NCBI RefSeq assembly: GCF_041228105.1
Contig: NZ_CP166097.1
Location: forward strand, 1,302,001 to 1,366,000
Length of the DNA: 64,000 nucleotides
Source: Pectobacterium aroidearum
GTDB lineage: Bacteria; Pseudomonadota; Gammaproteobacteria; Enterobacterales; Enterobacteriaceae
Reading direction: 5' to 3'
Part shown: one piece after another, positions 42,301-50,408 of the stretch
How the letters are laid out: each line of letters begins with the position of its first letter
Position numbering within the stretch: position 1 is the first letter of the stretch
Notes under the pieces: generated by a model
Told to the model about the DNA's origin: nothing
Databases searched by the model: none
The model's input: the letters and a program-made list of their open reading frames with translations, nothing else
Position numbers and translations under genes: made by a program

Positions 42301-45300
42301 GCGATGCGATTACCGTTAAAGTGGGTACCGAGACCTACCAGACCACCGTCAATGCCGACGGTAAAACCTGGAGCGTCAACGTTCCCGGTTCCGTGCTGGC
42401 CGCCAACAGTGATGTGAGCGCTACCGTCACCACGCGTGACACCGCAGGTAACGTCACTACCGCAGACACCAATCATACTTATGGCGTGGATACCGTTGCG
42501 CCAGCCGCGTCGATTACTATCGATAACGTCACGTCCGATAACGTGATTAATGCGGCCGAGTCCGGGCAGACGATAGCCGTGACCGGTAAAGTCGATAATG
42601 ACGTCAAAGCCGGTGATGCGGTTACCGTTAAAGTGGGTACCGAGACCTACCAGACCACCGTGAATGCGGATGGCAAAACCTGGAGCGTCAATGTTCCCGG
42701 TTCCGTATTAGCCGCCAATAGTGATGTGAGTGCCACGGTCACCACGCGTGATACCGCAGGTAACGTCACGACGGCAAACACCAATCACACTTACGGTGTT
42801 GATACGGTGGCACCGACCGCGTCGATTACTATCGATGATGTCACCAGCGATAACGTCATCAATGCCAGTGAATCCGGCCAGACCATTGTGGTCACCGGTA
42901 AGGTCGATAACGACGTCAAAGCGGGTGATGCGGTCACTGTTAAAGTCGGCACCGAGACCTACCAGACCACTGTCAATGCGGATGGAAAAACCTGGAGCGT
43001 CAACGTTCCGGGTTCTGTATTAGCCGCCAATGGCGATGTGAGCGCCAGCGTGACCACACGCGATGCGGCAGGCAACGTTACCACCGCAGACACCAATCAC
43101 ACTTACGGCGTGGATACGGTTGCACCAACCGCCTCGATCGCTATTGACGATGTGACGTCAGATAACGTGATTAACGCGGCCGAGTCCGGCCAGACCATTG
43201 CGGTCACCGGTAAAGTCGATAACGACGTCAAAGCGGGTGATGCGGTTACGGTGAAAATCGGTACTGAGACCTACCAGACGACCGTCAATACCGATGGCAA
43301 AACCTGGAGCGTCAATGTTCCCGGTTCAGTGTTGGCGGCGAATAGTGATGTGAACGCCAGCGTGACAACCCGTGATGCAGCAGGTAACGTCACCACCGCG
43401 AATACCAGCCATGCTTACGGTGTCGATACCGTTGCACCAACCGCGTCCATTACTATCGATAACGTCACCAGCGATAACGTGATTAACGCGGCCGAGTCCG
43501 GCCAGACGATAGCCGTGACCGGTAAAGTGGATAACGACGTCAAAGCCGGTGACGCGGTTACGGTTAAAGTCGGGACCGAGACCTACCAGACCACCGTCAA
43601 TGCCGATGGCAAAACCTGGAGCGTCAACGTTCCGGGATCTGTATTAGCTGCGAATGGCGATGTCAGCGCCAGCGTGACCACTCGCGATCCGGCAGGCAAC
43701 GTCACCACCGCGAATACGACTCACGCTTATGGCGTGGATACCGTTGCGCCGACGGCTTCCATCTCTATCGACAACGTCACGTCCGATAACGTGATTAATG
43801 CCGCTGAATCCGGCCAGACGATAGCCGTCACCGGTAAGGTCGATAACGACGTCAAAGCCGGTGACGCGGTTACCGTCAAAGTGGGTACCGAGACCTACCA
43901 GACCACCGTCAATGCCGATGGCAAAACCTGGAGTGTGAATGTTCCCGGTTCAGTGCTGGCGGCGAATAGTGATGTGAACGCCAGTGTGACGACACGCGAT
44001 CCAGCAGGCAACGTCACCACCGCCAATACCAGCCATGCTTACGGCGTGGATACCGTTGCGCCAACCGCTTCCATCTCTATCGACAACGTCACGTCCGATA
44101 ACGTGATTAACGCGGCCGAGTCCGGCCAGACCATTTTGGTCACCGGCAAGGTGGATAATGACGTCAAAGCGGGCGACGCGGTTACCGTTAAAGTCGGCAC
44201 CGAGACCTACCAGACCACCGTCAATGCGGATGGCAAAACCTGGAGCGTCAACGTTCCGGGATCGGTGCTGGCCGCCAATGGCGATATCTCTGCCAGCGTG
44301 ACCACACGCGATCCGGCAGGCAACGTCACCACCGCAGATACGACTCATACCTATGGTGTCGATACGGTGGCACCAACCGCGTCCATTACTATCGACAACG
44401 TCACGTCCGATAACGTGATTAACGCCAGCGAGTCCGGCCAGACGATAGCCGTCACCGGTAAGGTGGATAACGACGTCAAAGTCGGTGATGCGGTTACCGT
44501 CAAAGTGGGTACCGAGACCTACCAGACGACTGTGAATGCGGATGGCAAAACCTGGAGCGTGAACGTTCCCGGTTCGGTGCTGGCGGCGAATAGTGATGTG
44601 AGCGCGACGGTCACCACGCGTGACACCGCAGGCAATGTCACCACGGCGAATACCAGTCATGCTTATGGTGTCGATACGGTCGCGCCAACCGCTTCCATTA
44701 CAATCGACAACGTCACGTCCGATAACGTGATTAACGCGACTGAATCCGGGCAGACGATAGCCGTGACCGGTAAAGTCGATAATGACGTCAAAGCCGGTGA
44801 TGCGGTTACCGTTAAAGTGGGTACCGAGACCTACCAGACGACCGTGAATGCGGATGGCAAAACCTGGAGCGTGAATGTTCCAGGCTCTGTACTGGCGGCC
44901 AATAGTGATGTGAGTGCCACGGTCACCACGCGTGATACCGCAGGTAACGTCACGACGGCAAACACCAATCACACTTACGGTGTTGATACGGTTGCACCAA
45001 CCGCGGCCATTTCTATCGATAACGTTACGTCCGATAACGTGATTAACGCGGCCGAGTCCGGCCAGACCATTGCGGTCACCGGTAAAGTGGATCACGACGT
45101 CAAGGCCGGCGATGCCGTTACCGTTAAGGTTGGTACTGAGACCTACCAGACCACCGTCAATGCCGACGGCAAAACCTGGAGCGTCAACGTTCCCGGTTCC
45201 GTATTAGCCGCCAATAGCGATGTGAGTGCCAGCGTGACCACACGCGATACGGCAGGTAACGTCACCACCGCCAACACGACTCACGCCTACGGTGTCGATA

Positions 45301-48300
45301 CCGTTGCACCAACCGCCTCGATTACTATCGATAACGTCACCAGCGATAACGTGATTAATTCCGCCGAGTCCGGCCAGACGATTGCGGTCACCGGTAAAGT
45401 GGATCACGACGTCAAAGCCGGTGATGCCGTTACCGTTAAAGTCGGCACTGAGACTTACCAGACCACTGTCAATGCGGATGGAAAAACCTGGAGCGTCAAT
45501 GTTCCGGGATCTGTGCTGGCGGCGAATGGTGATGTGAGCGCGACGGTCACCACGCGTGACACCGCAGGCAATGTCACCACGGCGAATACCACTCATGCCT
45601 ACGGTGTCGATACGGTTGCACCGACGGCGTCGATTTCTATCGATAACGTGACGTCGGATAACGTAATTAATGCGGCCGAGTCCGGCCAGGCGATAGCCGT
45701 CACCGGCAAGGTGGATAACGACGTCAAAGTGGGTGATGCGGTTACCGTTAAAGTGGGTACCGAGACCTACCAGACCACCGTCAATGCCGATGGCAAAACC
45801 TGGAGCGTGAATGTTCCGGGTTCTGTATTAGCCGTCAACAGTGATGTGAGCGCCACGGTCACCACGCGTGATACCGCAGGTAATGTCACCACGGCGAATA
45901 CCAGTCATGCCTACGGTGTCGATACCGTGGCACCAACGGCTTCCATTTCTATCGACAATGTCACCAGCGATAACGTGATTAACGCGGCGGAATCCGGCCA
46001 GACGATAGCCGTCACCGGCAAGGTGGATAACGACGTCAAAGTGGGTGATGCGGTTACCGTTAAAGTGGGTACCGAGACCTACCAGACCACCGTCAATGCC
46101 GATGGCAAAACCTGGAGCGTGAATGTTCCGGGTTCTGTATTAGCCGTCAACAGTGATGTGAGCGCCACGGTCACCACGCGTGATACCGCAGGTAATGTCA
46201 CCACGGCGAATACCAGTCATGCCTACGGTGTCGATACCGTGGCACCAACGGCGTCCATTACTATCGATAACGTCACCAGCGATAACGTGATTAACGCGGC
46301 CGAGTCCGGCCAGACGATAGCCGTCACCGGTAAAGTCGATCACGACGTCAAAGCGGGTGATGCGGTTACCGTTAAAGTCGGCGCCGAGACCTACCAGACC
46401 ACCGTGAATGCCGATGGCAAAACCTGGAGCGTCAATGTTCCGGGTTCTGTGTTGGCCGCGAATGGCGATGTGAGTGCCAGCGTGACCACACGCGATACGG
46501 CGGGCAACGTCACCACCGCGAATACCCATCATGCATACGGTGTGGATACGACTGCACCAGAAATTGATATTACAAATTTTGCTGGCAACGATGGATATGT
46601 CAGCCAGAGCGAGTCGAAAAACACGCTAGTCAGCGGGACCAGTAACGAGAAAAAAGTCGATCTGGTCTTTACCGATGTGAATGGTAAGTCGGTTACGCTG
46701 CATGACGTGCCTGTGACGAATGGTAAATGGCAGACAAATGTCGATCTGAGCACGCTAGCAGAAGGCAAGATTACCGCTGGAGCGACGGCGACTGATGCGG
46801 CAGGTAATCAGGCGCATGATAGCAGTCAGGCGATCATGGATATTACGCCGCCAGTTGCACACGACAATGCGGTATCTGGCACCGAAGACACGCCGCTCCA
46901 TATTGGCTGGAGCGATCTGGGCGTATCGAGCGATACCACAAGCATCGTGATTTCGTCTTTACCGCCAGTCAGTGCGGGTACGCTCTATTTTAACGACAGC
47001 GGGAGTTGGAAAGCGGTCACGGTTGGGCAAACCTTTACCGCAGGTAACACCGATCTGCGCTTTACGCCTGTGGGCAATATCTCTGGCGCGTCGCTGGGTG
47101 ATATTGGTTATCGTCCTGTTGATGTCGCAGGTAACACTGGTGATAAAGCCGCGCTGCACATTGGCATAACACCTGTAGCTGATGCGCCGGTAGTGAGCCT
47201 GAGCATCACCAGTGGCGCGACAACGCCGACCTCTTCGGAGATTATTAAGGTCAATGGCGGTAGCGCCAACGGTGGCTTTGACGTACAGAATGGGAAAATT
47301 GTCGCCGTCGGCAACGGTGTCCGCGTTTGGCTGACCGAAGGGGATCCGGTACCGACGGTGGTCGGTAATGGCAAGGTCGCGTACTACAGTCAGGGCAATA
47401 CCAGCGGAGACGGCAGCTACAGCGATATCTTCGTTGTACATTCCAATAGCGGATATTTCTATCGACAGAGTGACTGGCCAGCCGATCGTAAGGATCATCG
47501 CGATCTGGATTCGTTTAACGGTAACCGGACGAATAACGGTAGCAGCGCGCATTCTGACTATGTGTTCGTCATGAAAGAGACGGGTTACACCTATAACGCA
47601 ACCTATACCACGAACAACAATCAGGATACGTCGGTTAACACGCTGGACGGACTGAAAGTCAACTATACCGATGGCAGCGGCAAGTCTGGTTCGTTTACCA
47701 CGCAGGTCAGCAACAATATTGAAGGCGTGATCTACAGCGACGGCACGACATACACGCCGGGTACTAACAGCGCGAAAGTGGAAACGGTGCCCGGACAGGC
47801 AGGGACGCAGACACATACGATTGATGTCTCGGCAGCTCTGACCGATCGCGACGGGAGTGAAACCCTGTCAGGGATTACGCTCACGGGGATCCCGAAAGGG
47901 ACGGTGCTGACTGACCACATTAACAATGTGAAATACACCGTTGGCGACGATGGATCGTACCTCATCAAGAACGCCAATAATGCTCAGACGCTGGCTGGAA
48001 AGATTACGCTCGAGGTACCTGTTGATGCCGGTAAGTTCAACGTGGTTGCACAGGCAACATCGACAGAAATCGCCAACCACGACACGGCGACCGGGTATTC
48101 TGCCGGAGGCGTTGAACAGTACGGGATGAGCATCGGTACGATCGGTGACGACAAGATGTCTGGCACGCATAGCCATGATGTGATGGTCGCGGATGTCTCC
48201 GGTTTGCAGATCATTGAAGGCCAGAATTACAACATTGCCTTTATGGTCGATTCATCCGGCAGTATGTCGTCAACGGATATCGAGAATACGCGTACGTCGT

Positions 48301-49805
48301 TGAGCAACGTGTTTAAAAGCTTGATCAACAGTGCCAGCGGCGTGAATTCCGGTACGGTAAACGTTTTTCTGGCTGATTTTGATACCCAGGTGGGGAAAAC
48401 TATCTCCGTGAACCTGAACGACGCCAGCGCGCTTAATAAGCTGACTGCCGTATTGAATTCAATGGTTGGGGGATCGGAGAAAGGCGGCGGAACCAACTAT
48501 GAAGATGTGTTCAAGACGACGGCTAACTGGTTCCAAAGCGATGTGGTGAAAAATAATGTGGGGAATAACCTGACGTATTTCATCACAGATGGTGAGCCGA
48601 CTTACTATCAGACCAATGAATCCAATGAAGTGCGCGTGAGTGACTGGTGGCAGTCGCTGAATATCGATAACATCGCCTACAAGCCAGGGCAGTCCTACTC
48701 TATGGATGTACGCGGTGCTGTACGCGAAGTCATTGATAGCAAAGGCAATGTCTACCAATATGCATGGAGTGATAAGAGCAATCAAGTCACGGGTAAGGTG
48801 ATTGGTCAGGTACACGCACAGGGGGATGGAACGTATGAAATCTCCTCTCTGGGCGGCGTCGGTAACAACAGCAGTTACTGGGCGCAAGACTATCGCGGCA
48901 ACTGGTATTGGGTTGATAATTCAGGCAACCGCGATGTCAGCAATACCAATGCGGCTGAGGCTTTCAATTTGTTGAAGAAGCAGTCGACCATTGAAGCGAT
49001 CGGTATTGGTGCTGATCTAAATGGCGATACGCTGAAGCGCTATGACACTGACGGTGTGGTTCAGGATCACATTGATCCTGCTAACCTTAATAAAGCGATC
49101 CTGGGCAGCAGCGAATCAATACATGCCGGTAATGACCAACTGAGCGGTGGGTTGGGGAATGACATTCTGTTCGGCGATGTGGTGTCGTTTCCTAATATCG
49201 ACGGCAACGGTATCACTGCCTTGCAGAACTACATCGGCAAGCAGTTAGGTATGCAAACCGGCGTGCCGACTGCCAAAGAGATGCATAGTTATATTGCCAC
49301 GCACAGCGCGGAGTTTGATTTGTCGTCGGCGAAAGATGGCAATGACATACTCAACGGTGGGGCAGGGAATGATATTCTTTTCGGTCAGGGTGGAAATGAC
49401 ACGCTGATTGGCGGAGAAGGTAATGACCTGCTTTACGGCGGCGCGGGGGATGATATCCTGATCGGTGGCCCCGGAGGCGATACGCTCATCGGCGGTGCGG
49501 GCGCGGATATCTTTAAGTGGCAGGCTGGCGATATCGGCAACGATGTGATCAAAGACTTTAATGCCAAAGAGGGCGACCGGATTGATTTAAGCGATTTGGT
49601 TGGCGAACTGGAAGAGGGAACCGATATCAGCCGCTATATCCGTATCACTGATAATCACGGTTCACCGACGATTGAGGTTAGCACCGCAGGGAACTTTACG
49701 GCGGATAAAGGCGGAACGGTTGCAGTGTCGATTACGTTGGAACACTATAATGGTGCATTGCCGTCGCTTGAAAGTCTGATCAGCAAACCAGAACAGTCTA
49801 GCTGA
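36393..49805 (+). CDS. Giant RTX adhesin with 30 Ig-like repeats (LapA/BapA type)
   Basis: A 4470-residue surface adhesin exported by the adjacent type I system. It starts at TTG behind a strong AAGGAGA site. Residues 1-130 form a retention module (VIGQVFIVALDG, then LPDGKTLDLGRDS) with a TAAG motif at 103-106, the target of LapG-type proteases. A single Ig-like domain precedes 30 identical-length repeats of 104 residues (about 268-3387). Then come further Ig-like domains, an unassigned Tyr/Asn-rich domain (about 3609-3789), a VWA domain with MIDAS DSSGS at 3953-3957, RTX nonapeptides (first at 4246, main block 4316-4374) and the C-terminal secretion signal. It should mediate attachment and biofilm formation, released when LapG is active. 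Confidence in the class is high; the ligand is unknown. Confidence 0.95.
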   Translation: MNGVIGVIKFVIGQVFIVALDGSQRLLVAGDRVYSGEEVVTGANGAVSITLPDGKTLDLGRDSRWSDVSNASSQGSADVASDIAAIQDAIAQGADPTQVLEATAAGNDDTGEAGDGGGGHFNPTVVLNLTAEVVTTPIGYDTAGISFTDRASSVLDGVNSSTLLTAATDTTDTTPPSVTIVINSDGTISFVFTKPPVGFDLTDINVTNGSVTNLVQDPNDPTRWTATLTPAANFEGEVRVSIPDGSYTDAAGIPGTGGSEGITVDTLPPVASISIDDVTSDNVINASESGQTIVVTGKVGDEVKAGDAVTVKVGTETYQTTVNADGKTWSVNVPGSVLAANGDISATVTTRDAAGNVTTVNTNHTYGVDTVAPTASISIDNVTSDNVINAAESGQTIAVTGKVDNDVKVGDAVTVKVGTETYQTTVNADGKTWSVNVPGSVLAANGDISATVTTRDAAGNVTTDNTSHAYGVDTVAPTASISIDNVTSDNVINAAESGQTIAVTGKVDNDVKAGDAVTVKVGTETYQTTVNADGKTWSVNVPGSVLAANGDISASVTTRDPAGNVTTANTIHAYGVDTVAPTASITIDNVTSDNVINAAESGQTIAVTGKVDNDVKAGDAVTVKVGTETYQTTVNADGKTWSVNVPGSVLAANGDISATVTTRDTAGNVTTADTTHAYGVDTVAPTASITIDDVTSDNVINATESGQTIAVTGKVDNDVKAGDAVTVKVGTETYQTTVNADGKTWSVNVPGSVLAANGDISATVTTRDTAGNVTTADTTHAYGVDTVAPTASITIDDVTSDNVINASESGQTIAVTGKVDHDVKAGDTVTVKVGTETYQTTVNADGKTWSVNVPGSVLSTNGDISATVTTRDAAGNVTTVNTNHTYGVDTVAPTASISVDNVTSDNVINAAESGQTIAVTGKVDNDVKAGDAVTVKVGTETYQTTVNADGKTWSVNVPGSVLAANGDISATVTTRDTAGNVTTANTTHAYGVDTVAPTASITIDNVTSDNVINAAESGQTIAVTGKVDNDVKAGDAVTVKVGTETYQTTVNADGKTWSVNVPGSVLAANGDISATVTTRDTAGNVTTADTTHAYGVDTVAPTASITIDDVTSDNVINATESGQTIAVTGKVDNDVKAGDAVTVKVGTETYQTTVNADGKTWSVNVPGSVLAANSDVSATVTTRDTAGNVTTANTTHAYSVDTVAPTASITIDNVTSDNVINASESGQTIAVTGKVDNDVKAGDAVTVKVGTETYQTTVNADGKTWSVNVPGSVLAANSDVSATVTTRDTAGNVTTANTTHAYGVDTVAPTASITIDDVTSDNVINAAESGQTIAVTGKVDNDVKAGDAVTVKVGTETYQTTVNADGKTWSVNVPGSVLAANSDVSATVTTHDTAGNVTTANTTHAYGVDTVAPTASITIDDVTSDNVINAAESGQTIVVTGKVDNDVKAGDAVTVKVGTETYQTTVNADGKTWSVNVPGSVLAANSDVSASVTTRDTAGNVTTANTSHAYGVDTVAPTASITIDNVTSDNVINAAESGQTIAVTGKVDHDVKAGDAVTVKVGTETYQTTVNADGKTWSVNVPGSVLAANSDVSATVTTRDTAGNVTIADTNHTYGVDTVAPTASISIDNVTSDNVINAAESGQTIAVTGKVDNDVKAGDAVTVKVGTETYQTTVNADGKTWSVNVPGSVLAANSDVSASVTTRDTAGNVTTANTTHAYGVDTVAPTASISIDDVTSDNVINASESGQTIAVTGKVDNDVKAGDAVTVKVGTETYQTTVNADGKTWSVNVPGSVLAANSDVNATVTTRDTAGNVTTANTNHTYGVDTVAPTASITIDDVTSDNVINASESGQTIVVTGKVDNDVKAGDAVTVKVGTETYQTTVNADGKTWSVNVPGSVLAANSDVSATVTTRDTAGNVTTANTSHAYGVDTVAPTASITIDDVTSDNVINAAESGQTIAVTGKVDNDVKAGDAITVKVGTETYQTTVNADGKTWSVNVPGSVLAANSDVSATVTTRDTAGNVTTADTNHTYGVDTVAPAASITIDNVTSDNVINAAESGQTIAVTGKVDNDVKAGDAVTVKVGTETYQTTVNADGKTWSVNVPGSVLAANSDVSATVTTRDTAGNVTTANTNHTYGVDTVAPTASITIDDVTSDNVINASESGQTIVVTGKVDNDVKAGDAVTVKVGTETYQTTVNADGKTWSVNVPGSVLAANGDVSASVTTRDAAGNVTTADTNHTYGVDTVAPTASIAIDDVTSDNVINAAESGQTIAVTGKVDNDVKAGDAVTVKIGTETYQTTVNTDGKTWSVNVPGSVLAANSDVNASVTTRDAAGNVTTANTSHAYGVDTVAPTASITIDNVTSDNVINAAESGQTIAVTGKVDNDVKAGDAVTVKVGTETYQTTVNADGKTWSVNVPGSVLAANGDVSASVTTRDPAGNVTTANTTHAYGVDTVAPTASISIDNVTSDNVINAAESGQTIAVTGKVDNDVKAGDAVTVKVGTETYQTTVNADGKTWSVNVPGSVLAANSDVNASVTTRDPAGNVTTANTSHAYGVDTVAPTASISIDNVTSDNVINAAESGQTILVTGKVDNDVKAGDAVTVKVGTETYQTTVNADGKTWSVNVPGSVLAANGDISASVTTRDPAGNVTTADTTHTYGVDTVAPTASITIDNVTSDNVINASESGQTIAVTGKVDNDVKVGDAVTVKVGTETYQTTVNADGKTWSVNVPGSVLAANSDVSATVTTRDTAGNVTTANTSHAYGVDTVAPTASITIDNVTSDNVINATESGQTIAVTGKVDNDVKAGDAVTVKVGTETYQTTVNADGKTWSVNVPGSVLAANSDVSATVTTRDTAGNVTTANTNHTYGVDTVAPTAAISIDNVTSDNVINAAESGQTIAVTGKVDHDVKAGDAVTVKVGTETYQTTVNADGKTWSVNVPGSVLAANSDVSASVTTRDTAGNVTTANTTHAYGVDTVAPTASITIDNVTSDNVINSAESGQTIAVTGKVDHDVKAGDAVTVKVGTETYQTTVNADGKTWSVNVPGSVLAANGDVSATVTTRDTAGNVTTANTTHAYGVDTVAPTASISIDNVTSDNVINAAESGQAIAVTGKVDNDVKVGDAVTVKVGTETYQTTVNADGKTWSVNVPGSVLAVNSDVSATVTTRDTAGNVTTANTSHAYGVDTVAPTASISIDNVTSDNVINAAESGQTIAVTGKVDNDVKVGDAVTVKVGTETYQTTVNADGKTWSVNVPGSVLAVNSDVSATVTTRDTAGNVTTANTSHAYGVDTVAPTASITIDNVTSDNVINAAESGQTIAVTGKVDHDVKAGDAVTVKVGAETYQTTVNADGKTWSVNVPGSVLAANGDVSASVTTRDTAGNVTTANTHHAYGVDTTAPEIDITNFAGNDGYVSQSESKNTLVSGTSNEKKVDLVFTDVNGKSVTLHDVPVTNGKWQTNVDLSTLAEGKITAGATATDAAGNQAHDSSQAIMDITPPVAHDNAVSGTEDTPLHIGWSDLGVSSDTTSIVISSLPPVSAGTLYFNDSGSWKAVTVGQTFTAGNTDLRFTPVGNISGASLGDIGYRPVDVAGNTGDKAALHIGITPVADAPVVSLSITSGATTPTSSEIIKVNGGSANGGFDVQNGKIVAVGNGVRVWLTEGDPVPTVVGNGKVAYYSQGNTSGDGSYSDIFVVHSNSGYFYRQSDWPADRKDHRDLDSFNGNRTNNGSSAHSDYVFVMKETGYTYNATYTTNNNQDTSVNTLDGLKVNYTDGSGKSGSFTTQVSNNIEGVIYSDGTTYTPGTNSAKVETVPGQAGTQTHTIDVSAALTDRDGSETLSGITLTGIPKGTVLTDHINNVKYTVGDDGSYLIKNANNAQTLAGKITLEVPVDAGKFNVVAQATSTEIANHDTATGYSAGGVEQYGMSIGTIGDDKMSGTHSHDVMVADVSGLQIIEGQNYNIAFMVDSSGSMSSTDIENTRTSLSNVFKSLINSASGVNSGTVNVFLADFDTQVGKTISVNLNDASALNKLTAVLNSMVGGSEKGGGTNYEDVFKTTANWFQSDVVKNNVGNNLTYFITDGEPTYYQTNESNEVRVSDWWQSLNIDNIAYKPGQSYSMDVRGAVREVIDSKGNVYQYAWSDKSNQVTGKVIGQVHAQGDGTYEISSLGGVGNNSSYWAQDYRGNWYWVDNSGNRDVSNTNAAEAFNLLKKQSTIEAIGIGADLNGDTLKRYDTDGVVQDHIDPANLNKAILGSSESIHAGNDQLSGGLGNDILFGDVVSFPNIDGNGITALQNYIGKQLGMQTGVPTAKEMHSYIATHSAEFDLSSAKDGNDILNGGAGNDILFGQGGNDTLIGGEGNDLLYGGAGDDILIGGPGGDTLIGGAGADIFKWQAGDIGNDVIKDFNAKEGDRIDLSDLVGELEEGTDISRYIRITDNHGSPTIEVSTAGNFTADKGGTVAVSITLEHYNGALPSLESLISKPEQSS
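37194..46553 (+). repeat. Array of 30 tandem 312-bp repeats inside the adhesin gene
   Basis: The distance from the first repeat boundary (codon at 37194) to the last (codon at 46554) is 9360 bp, exactly 30 x 312. Each unit encodes 104 residues from APTASI to DTV, containing SDNVINAAESGQ and NADGKTWSVNVPGSVL. Units are nearly identical in protein; differences cluster at NDV/HDV, KAGD/KVGD, GDIS/GDVS/SDVS/SDVN and the TTANTSHAYG/TNHTYG tail. No unit has an insertion or deletion, showing strong selection on register. Confidence 0.95.
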
Positions 49806-49865
49806 CGAAAAGGGGGGAGTCTGCCCGGCTCCTTTCTTTATCAAAAACTTAAAAGGTCTCCGAGA

Positions 49866-50210
49866 ATGTTTTATATCCAGCGTGACAGTGATGGCCACCT
49901 GATGAAGGTAGAAAAGAGTCCTTTTCCTGAAATGAATGGCGAGTTGCCTGATGATTCGCGCGAGGCACAGGCTTGGCTCCGTAGCCATCAGGCGGCGATG
50001 TCCAGCTTGCAGCAACTGCGGCAAAGCGATCTGGAAATGGTGCGCGTGCTGGAGGATTTAATTCAGGTTTTGATCCAGAAAGGGGTGGTGAGCATTACCG
50101 ATTTCCCTCAGGCCGCGCAGCTGAAGCTGATCAACCGTGCGCAGGCGCGTGAAGCGCTGAATGGCGGGTTGAACAAGCTGATTGGTGACGATGAAGAGAC
50201 GATGTTTTAA
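49866..50210 (+). CDS. Small conserved protein downstream of the adhesin, function unknown
   Basis: A 114-residue soluble protein without signal peptide, starting 60 bp after the adhesin stop in the same direction with a ribosome-binding site (GGTCTCCGAGA region). The N-terminus MFYIQRDSDGHLMKVEKSPF and the middle SDLEMVRVLEDLIQVLIQKG are highly patterned; the latter should be an amphipathic helix. From memory, close relatives in Pseudomonas carry the label tryptophan synthase beta-like, which has no visible basis here: there is no PLP lysine motif and the protein is far too short. Its place next to LapA-type adhesins suggests a role in their production or secretion; this is inference. Confidence 0.85.
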   Translation: MFYIQRDSDGHLMKVEKSPFPEMNGELPDDSREAQAWLRSHQAAMSSLQQLRQSDLEMVRVLEDLIQVLIQKGVVSITDFPQAAQLKLINRAQAREALNGGLNKLIGDDEETMF

Positions 50211-50279
50211 GGAAAGGGTGTTTTGACGAAATAATGTTTAAAGAAAGCGTGTTTTAAGAAAAAATGTTTGAAGAAAGAA
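50203..50279 (+). repeat. Five imperfect 15-16-bp tandem repeats at the end of the small gene
   Basis: Units beginning TGTTTTAAGGAAAGGG, TGTTTTGACGAAATAA, TGTTTAAAGAAAGCG, TGTTTTAAGAAAAAA and TGTTTGAAGAAAGAA follow one another. The first unit contains the last codon and stop of the small gene, so the repeats are copies of that gene's end. Confidence 0.7.
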
Positions 50280-50340
50280 TGCCTTAACGTCCCATCCCGC
50301 TGTTTCCTGCTTTTCAACACGTACCTTGTCAGTCAACACA

Positions 50341-50375
50341 CCCCAGCTTCTCAAGATAGTCGAGAGACGCTGGGG
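50341..50375. terminator. Inverted repeat between the small gene and lapD-like gene
   Basis: CCCCAGC plus TTCTC pairs with GAGA plus GCTGGGG over a loop of about 10 nt, between convergent genes. There is no T run, so terminator function is uncertain. Confidence 0.45.
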
Positions 50376-50408
50376 CGTTATAACGCTGCTTACCCAAACG
50401 ATGTCGCG

